Shown here: one piece after another, positions 57,620 through 64,000 of the stretch | Layout: every line of letters starts with the position of its first letter | Position numbering within the stretch: the first letter of the stretch is position 1 | Assembly (NCBI GenBank): GCA_021397845.1 | Contig: CM038052.1 | Coordinates: 170,492,182 to 170,556,181, forward strand | Direction of reading: 5' to 3' | DNA length: 64,000 nt | DNA from: Areca catechu | Taxonomy: Eukaryota > Streptophyta > Magnoliopsida > Arecales > Arecaceae | Made by a program: the position numbers and the translations under genes | Notes under the pieces: generated by a model | What the model was told of the DNA's origin: nothing | The model's input: only the letters and a program-made list of their open reading frames with translations | Database searches by the model: none

Positions 57620-58135
57620 AATAATTTAATTTATATTTAATTAATTAATTAGTTATTTATTTGATTAAGTGGTTCTTTGTTAGTTTTTTAGTAAATATTT
57701 ATTAGTTGTTTAGTTACTTAATTAGATAGTTATTTTTTAAATAAAAAATTAATTAATAATGAGTTATTGATTTAATTAATTATTTATGTCATTAATTAGT
57801 TTCTTTTTTAGTTAATTAATAAATTATTTAATAATCATTTTTTTTTAATTATTTACTTGTACATTAATTAGTTGTTTATTTGATTAAGTAGTTGTTTATT
57901 AGTTGTTTAGTTACTTATTTAGTTAAGTATTTATTTAAGTAATTAATTATTTAATAATAAGTTATTATTTTAATTAATTATTTAGTTAATTAATAAATTA
58001 TTTAGTAATTACTTTTTAATTTAATTCATTAATTATACATTAATTAGTTATTTATTTAATTTAATAATTTATTATTTATTAATTAGTTGTATAGTTTATT
58101 ATTTACATGTTTATTAATTAATTAGTTAATTAGGT
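57620..58135. repeat. AT-rich TTAATTAGTTATTTA tract
   Basis: About 500 bp of TTAATTAATTAGTTATTTAT words with irregular period. No coding signal. Confidence 0.7.
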
Positions 58136-58204
58136 GTGTACGGATGCACATCCTGCATGCATGGGATTCGGGTTTCAATATGTAGAGCACAAGTTGGGAT
58201 CCTA

Positions 58205-58955
58205 TGTTACCTTAGTGTCAAGGCGTGCTAATGGACATTCATGTTGGAATGGAAAGTGATCTGGCTAAGCGTTAGCATGGCACTAGCGGGGCCCCTGACC
58301 AAGTAGAGCCCCAAACTGGCTAGAGCTCTTGATCAAGTTGAGCCCCGGGCTAAGTAGGGCTCCAGGTCAGCTAGAGCTCCTGGTCGAGTTGAGTTCTGGA
58401 TCAAATAGGGCCACAGGCCCAAGCAAACCTCCCAGCAAGTTATGGTGAGCAATGGATCGATAAAGACTGCAATCCCCAACGGAACATATATGGCCCCCTG
58501 GATCCCAATGCCACTACGAGGGAATCCTGACAACAACGATTCAAGGGCATGGTGTCGCCACCTCTACCGAATCTATTGCAGGTATCAGAAAGGTACACCT
58601 CGCAGGGAAGTGTTATGCTAAGCTTTCAGACTTTGTCCTACGGCATCATCTTTTATATAGGTAAGAGGGACCTTCATCCAAGGTAAGTGCAAGCTATTCC
58701 CTGCTCTCTTACAAAGGAATTCTCACCCTTCTCTCTGCGGCGGCCCAAGCCACCATGATAAAGGCTGTTATCCTTGATCGCCACACTAACTTGAGCATCG
58801 AAGTGTTCCCACCAGTATCTCCAGTCCAGGTTTTTTTGTAGGTCTGATTGCCCAGGTTCGAGGTGGGAGGAGCGTGGAGTCGGTCTTCTCCAAAGCACCA
58901 GACGTGATCTCCAGACCCACTAGAGCTACAAGGAAACGTGATCTAGGCAGCAACA
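58205..58955 (+). repeat. Probable 5' LTR of element E
   Basis: The right end, GATCTAGGCAGCAACA, is clear because a primer site follows and the D LTR ends almost the same way. The left end TGTTACCTTAG is a candidate chosen for its match to TGTTACAG of D. TTTATATAG near 58651 may be the TATA box. Confidence 0.5.
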
Positions 58956-58957
58956 AA

Positions 58958-58969
58958 TGGTGCACCAGG
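58958..58969 (+). other. Primer-binding site of element E
   Basis: TGGTGCACCAGG, followed by AAGGGGAG. Element D has TGGCGCACCAGG followed by TAGGGGGG. Confidence 0.65.
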
Positions 58970-59586
58970 AAGGGGAGTAGTATACCACACCGTAACAACA
59001 CCATGGTTGTAATACGCGCTCGCGAAGCCTCTATCAGTTGCATCGAGAACCCATCCCATTGCGGCGATCAACATAGCCAGGAGGTGGGTCTCCCGGTCCC
59101 ATCACCTCACCATCGATGGACCATCAAGAGTAGATAGCCATGTTGGTATAGCAGGTTCAGATGCTGGCCACGATAGTCCAGCGATTCAGTGCCAGCATCT
59201 CTCCATGGTGATATAGCAACAGCCAGGAACCCCTGCAATCCTTGTCGCCGCCACTCATGCTAGTCTTCGGTCTGTCCCGGGAGGGCCATCTCGTGTGTAG
59301 GCGATGTCATTCTTGTGCTCCTTGTGTTGCTCTCAAGGGAGCCGTCGCTTGTCCCAGGGAGGACCATGAGGTCATTTAGTCAATCAAGAGGCCCTCCCCT
59401 ATCTCAGATTGCGATGGCCCCTCCCGCCACCAACATCGGCATGAGAGGGGGTTTAAGCGTGAGCTCCTTCGGTCCCCATCAACATCCCCTCTTGTGGCTT
59501 CCGAGGAGGGGTTAACCGATAAGGCCATCCGGTGGCAAACCGAGGAGCACTTGGAGAAGCATGAGTGCAAGCTGGCTAACCTCGCC

Positions 59587-60779
59587 CTCCAGTTTGCTGA
59601 CCTCTAAGGTGCCGCCCACAAGCCAGTGGGCTATGATGCCCACCCTCCTCTCTCCCGCTAGATCCAGGAGGAGCTAATCCCCGGTCGGTTCTGCATGCCC
59701 CAACTGGATCCCTATAATGGGACCATGGATTTCCTTGATCATGTTCAAAGTTACAAGGCCCTCATAAGAGTCCAAGGGACGACCAACGCCCTTCTTTACA
59801 CCACCTTCCCAGCCATGCTCCGCAAGGTAGCTTGGGCCAAGTACTCCCATCTTGAGCCTAGGAGCATTGACTCCTTCAAGCAGCTGGAGAAGAGATTCAT
59901 GACGCACTTCGATACTTGCCGAAAGGTACCGTAAGAGGCCGATAGCCTCTTCTCGGTTCACTAGCAGGACCAGGAGTCCCTTAAGGACTATATGACCTGC
60001 TTCAAGGTGGCCATCCTAGAAGTATACAATTTGGACGAGCCCGTCTCCTTGCTAGCCTTGAAAAGGAAGCTTAGGACCTCCTGGTTCACCTACTCCCTCG
60101 ATAAAAAGCCCCTGAAGACTTATTCAAAGCTTCTCACCTATGCTCAAAAGTACATTCGCATAGAGGAGGTTGACTACACCCGAAGGGAGCTCGATGGGAG
60201 GCCCAGGAAGAAGTAGGCCCCGGGGAGCCAAATGAGGCTCAAGAGCAAAAGGCCATCTCGACCCACTTGGAAGGCACCAAGTTGAAGGACACCCCTATCA
60301 AGGATAGAAAGTATACCCCTCTTTTCGTCCCAAGAGCCAAAATCCTGATGGAGATCAAGGACGAATGCTACTTACGCTGCCCTCCCCCGTTAAGACCATC
60401 CGGAAACTGTGACAAGTATAAGTACTGCCAATTCCACCAAGATCACAGCCACAATACCGAGGAGTGCCGCCACTTGAAGGAGATCAAAGAACTAATCTGG
60501 CGTAGCTACCTTATGAAGTTTGTCAGGGGAGAAGCTCCATCTAGGACTCAAGCCATTGAGACTCACCACACCGACATCGATAACCAGCCTATGAAGAAGC
60601 TAATTGGAATGATAGCTTGGGGGGCAACATGGTGTCCGAAGAGGGCTAGGGAGGAGAGGGGTACAGATATTGTAATTTCTTTCACTGATGGGGATCTGAG
60701 TGGGATAGAGAATTCAAATAATGATGCTGTCATCGTAGATGATGATAGCAAAACATCTTATAAAGAGAATCATGGTTGA
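59587..60779 (+). pseudogene. Element E gag
   Basis: The retrotransposon gag domain runs from FCMPQLDPYNGTMDFLDHVQ through WAKYSHLEPRSIDSFKQLEK and FMTHF. Stops follow at about 59935 and 59961. It continues MTCFKVAILEVYNLDEPVSL and TYSKLLTYAQKYIRIEE, with a stop at 60214. A third open piece (60267-60779) has CDKYKYCQFHQDHSHNTEEC followed by HLKEIKELI, a Cys/His motif typical at the gag-protease junction of plant Gypsy elements. The upstream part (58980-59586) is too decayed to read. Confidence 0.8.
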
Positions 60780-62700
60780 TAGTGAAAGCTCCACCAATAT
60801 CCTTTTTTATGATGCCTTTGTCAGCATGAATATATATCTCCTAGCTTGCTAAAACCAGTTTTTATCCCTCTAGTCGGCTTCACCAGGAACTCGATCAGGG
60901 TCGAGAGAGAAATCACGCTGCTAGTCATGGTTGGAACCCCGCCCTAGCAAAGCACCATCCTAATGACCTTCACCATTGTCCAACTTTCCTTGGCTTATAA
61001 CATAATCCTAGGATGGCCCAAGTCGAACTAGCTCAACACGGTTATCTCTACCAAGCATCTTCTTGTCTGGTTCTTGACCCCTTATGGGATGGAGAGATGC
61101 GGGGAGACCTACAGGTAGCTCAGCATTGTTTCCAAACAATTTCGAGGATCCAAAGAGCTAAGGAGGGACCCATACTAGACCAGTGGGACCAAAGGGAGCT
61201 AGAAGTCAAAGGGGGACCTATCGAGCAGCTATTATCAGTTCACCTTGGAAGAGACCCCATGAGAACGATAAAAGTTGGGGCACTTCTAGTAAAAGAAGAA
61301 AGAGCCCGACGCTTGACTTCCTATGGGCTAATGCGGACATGTTCACCTGGACCACGTTAGACATGCTGGGGATTCTTCCTGAGGTGATCACACATAAGCT
61401 GAACATCGACTCCAAGTACCGGCCAGTCCATCAAAAAAGGAACTTCGTGCTAGAGAGGCAAAAGTTGATAGATGAAGAACTCAAAAAGCTTCTTGCTATA
61501 GGCTTCATCCAGGAGGTACATTACCCCCGCTGGCTTGTGAATGTGGTTATGGTCAAGAAAGCCAGTAGGAAGTGGTGAATCTACATTAATTATACCGATC
61601 TCAACCGAGCATGTCCAAACAACTTCCCACTGCCTAAGATCTACTAGCTTATGGATGCAACGTCCGAGTACAGGCTGCTTAGCCTCATGGATGCTTTCTC
61701 AGGGAACAACCAGGTCCGTATGGATCTGGAGAATGAAGAGCACACCACGTTCATGACGGACAAGGGCATGTTTTGCTACAAGGTGTTGCCTTTCAGCTTG
61801 AAGAATGCGGACGCGACCTACCTGTTTCTAGTTGCAGGGTCTTCGAAAATCAGATGAGCCGTAATATGTAGGTCTACATGGACAACATGCTTGTTATGAG
61901 CCGGTGAGAGGTTAACCATGTCATCGACCTGAAAGAGACCTTTGACAATCTTCTCGTCCATCGAATGAAGCTGAATTTGGCTAAATGTGCATTCAGTATC
62001 ATGGCAGAAAAGTTTCTTGGCTTCATGATCACCCAGCACAGGATTGAGATGAATCCGGAGAAGATATAGGCGATCATGGATATGTGGCACCTAGCTTCAA
62101 AGAAGGAAGACCAGCCTTAACCAGTTACATCACCGCCCTCAGCCATTTCATCTCTCATTCTAGTGAGTATTGCTTACTATTCTTTAAGGTGCTATGCAAG
62201 ATGAATGACTTCACCTGGACAAAGGAGTGCAAGGAAGTCTTTGAAGAGCTGAAGAGGTTCCTCGCTTTATCCCCTTGCTCTCTAGGCCAGAGGTAAGGGA
62301 AAAGCTTCTCCTGTACCTAGCCATATCCCTAGAGGTGGTTAGCTTGGTGCTTATTTGCACTGATAAAGATAGCACCCAGAAGCCTGTTTATTATGTTAGC
62401 AAGATACTGCATGATGCGAAAACCAGATATACCTGATCTAAAAAAATAATTTACGTGCTTATTATCTCTGTCCAGTGCCTTAGGCCATACTTCCAAGCCT
62501 ACCTGATCTAGACCTCACTGAGCAGTCTCTGAGAGCCATGTTAAGCTGGCTAGACATTTTAGGATGCTTGGCAAAGTGGGTAATAAAGCTCGGTGAGTTT
62601 GACTTCTCATATTGCCCGAGGCCATCCCAGAAGGTCCAAGTCCTGGCCAACTTCCTTATGGAATGCATGTGGACAGATGGCAACACAGAGGAGGTCCCAA
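60780..62700 (+). pseudogene. Element E protease and reverse transcriptase
   Basis: The protease region (about 60780-61010) is degraded, with an LAYNIILGWP-like end. Reverse transcriptase is readable from PEVITHKLNIDSKYRPVHQK (about 61378) through GFIQEVHYPRWLVNVVMVKK, LSLMDAFSGNNQVRMDLENE and KVLPFSLKNADATY. The catalytic YxDD box reads YMDN (about 61872), so an essential aspartate is lost. Many stops follow, in the connection domain too. Confidence 0.8.
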
Positions 62701-63173
62701 CTGAGCTAGCATGATCGCCACCCCATAGGGAGGCCTCTTGAATTCTCCATGTGGATGGTGCATCCAACTTGATGGGGAGCGAAGCCAAACTTATCCTCAC
62801 CAACTCGGATGGAGTAGTCGCTGAACATGCATTTCATTTCCTTTTTGAGGTAATAAATAACCAGTCTGAGTATGAGGCACTCCTAGTAGGACTAAGATTA
62901 TCCCGCGAACTGGGAGTGGAGAGCCTGAGGATCTTCACCGACTCACAACTCATGGTGGGCCAAGTCACCGATGAGTTCGAAGCCCGGGATCCCATGATGG
63001 CAAAATATTTGGATAAGGTGTGCACCTGCATAGCAGGTTTTTGGCATTTCAACATCTCCCACATTTTTCGGGAAGAAAATGCATGTGCCAACACCCTCTC
63101 CAAGCTCACAATCTTGGCTGACTCTTCATTAGGACAGGCTTTCATCGAGTATTTGGAGGCCCTAGCATCGTAG
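62701..63173 (+). pseudogene. Element E RNase H
   Basis: The open frame 62751-63173 has VDGASN-type DGASNLMGSEAKLIL, QSEYEALLVGLRL, IFTDSQLMVGQV and HIFREENACANTLSKL. All four conserved acidic positions of RNase H appear present. This is the best-preserved domain of E. It ends with TAG at 63171. Confidence 0.85.
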
Positions 63174-64000
63174 TAGCTGACGAGGTCTAGCAGGTCATCC
63201 ACGAAAAAGAGTTGGATGGATTGCTACATTAAGTACACAGTTGAGGGGACATTGCCCAATAATCACTCGGAGGCTAGCCTCCTGAAGCATAAAGCCATCC
63301 AATTCATGCTCGTGGATGGACAGCTCTACAGGAGGTCCTATTCCTATCCCCGATTAAAATGTCTGAGGCCTTTGGAAGCCGCCTACATCCTCTAGGAGGT
63401 CCATGAAGGCATCTATAAAAATCATGTAGGGGGCAGGGTCCTGGCCTATAAAGCCCTCAGGTAGGGATATTATTAGGAGACTATGCGAGAGGATGCGATC
63501 GAGTTCATGCAAAAATGTGACCGCTGCCAGCAACATGCTCGCTTCCAGCTAGGGATATTATTAGGAGACTATGCGAGAGGATGCGATCGAGTTCATGCAA
63601 AAATGTGACCGCTGCAAGCAACATGCTCGCTTCCAGCGATAGCCAACCATCTCGCTATCCCAACTCTCTTCTCCCTGGTCATTCACCTAATGGGGATGGA
63701 CATACTAAGAGCATTCTGGTCGATGTCTGGCCAGCAAAGATACCTGCTCATCGCCATTGACTACTTTGCAAGTGGGTGGAGACGAAGCCCCTGGCATAGA
63801 TAACCAAAAGCAAAGTGAAATCCTTCTTCTGGAAGTCCATCATCTAATGCTTCAGGCTCCCTCATAGCATCATCATGGATAATAAATGACAGTTTGACAA
63901 CCAGGCATTCAAGGAGTTCTGAGTTGACCTACACATCCATCATTGGTTCACATATGTAGGTCACTTCAGACTAATGGGAAAGTTGAGGTAACGAACTGAA
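63174..64000 (+). pseudogene. Element E integrase, truncated by window end
   Basis: A zinc-binding part with the CDRCQQHARFQ motif is duplicated (63463-63638). A degraded core follows, with LLIAIDYFAKW-like and HSIIMDN-like motifs and stops. The frame continues beyond the window. Confidence 0.75.
63463..63638 (+). repeat. 88-bp tandem duplication in element E integrase
   Basis: AGGGATATTATTAGGAGACT through CGCTTCCAGC occurs at 63463-63550 and 63551-63638 with a single internal difference (TGCCAGC against TGCAAGC). The near identity marks it as recent compared with the general decay of E. Confidence 0.95.

Larger units (their letters stand above)
58205..64000 (+). mobile_element. Element E: decayed Ty3/Gypsy retrotransposon, truncated by window end
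   Basis: A probable 5' LTR (58205-58955) is followed by a primer site, gag (about 59590-60779), protease region, reverse transcriptase, RNase H and integrase in the Ty3/Gypsy order, still running at 64000. Many stops and frameshifts show it is inactive. The CQFHQDH...EECRHLKEIKELI element after gag and the RNase H after RT resemble the Tat-like plant lineage; that placement is from memory. Confidence 0.85.

Overview
The window is nuclear DNA of a flowering plant, most likely a monocot. It has large introns, a plastid-type phosphatidate cytidylyltransferase gene and dense nested LTR retrotransposons. A palm-like genome is my guess from overall texture and is not demonstrated. I find one ordinary host gene; nearly everything else is transposable elements or low-complexity sequence.

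Bases 1-35887 are a nest of four LTR retrotransposons. Three are Copia elements of Sirevirus type, called A, B and C here. Their order is LTR, gag, pol, an extra 3' reading frame (ORF2), a zone with several polypurine tracts, LTR. C (+ strand, 5' part outside the window) is the outermost. A (+, 2432-24287, TSD CCTAC) inserted into ORF2 of C. B (-, 10848-21387) inserted into ORF2 of A. A fourth element, D (+, 25885-34494, TSD GCTTG), inserted into the 3' LTR of C. D has 2.1-kb GC-rich LTRs and an interior made largely of three unrelated tandem arrays (137, 50 and 88 bp). It has no gag or pol and looks like a large non-autonomous derivative. All gag, pol and ORF2 copies except the gag of A are broken by stops and frameshifts.

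Bases 35888-43056 hold nothing I recognise. Bases 43057-54239 (- strand) hold a seven-exon gene for a plastid-type CDP-diacylglycerol synthase. I reconstructed it exon by exon; all splice phases agree and it encodes 400 residues. The enzyme makes CDP-diacylglycerol from phosphatidate and CTP for phosphatidylglycerol synthesis.

Upstream of that gene lie AT-rich repeats split by a candidate solo LTR (54851-55808), a candidate CACTA terminus (56486), a pyrimidine-rich minisatellite and an AT-rich tract. From about 58205 to the window end there is a decayed Ty3/Gypsy element, E (+), cut by the window edge. E and D share the same LTR end and primer-binding-site motif, so an E-like element may have mobilised D.

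The strongest unexplained structure is in the Sirevirus-type LTRs. (1) Each has an array of 16-bp palindromes centred on GTGTCGACAC whose outer arms changed together between elements. The same version recurs in front of ORF2 in A and in B. (2) Downstream of the TATA box each has a row of about nine short hairpins with an AGCC-type loop. The stem sequences differ but still pair.
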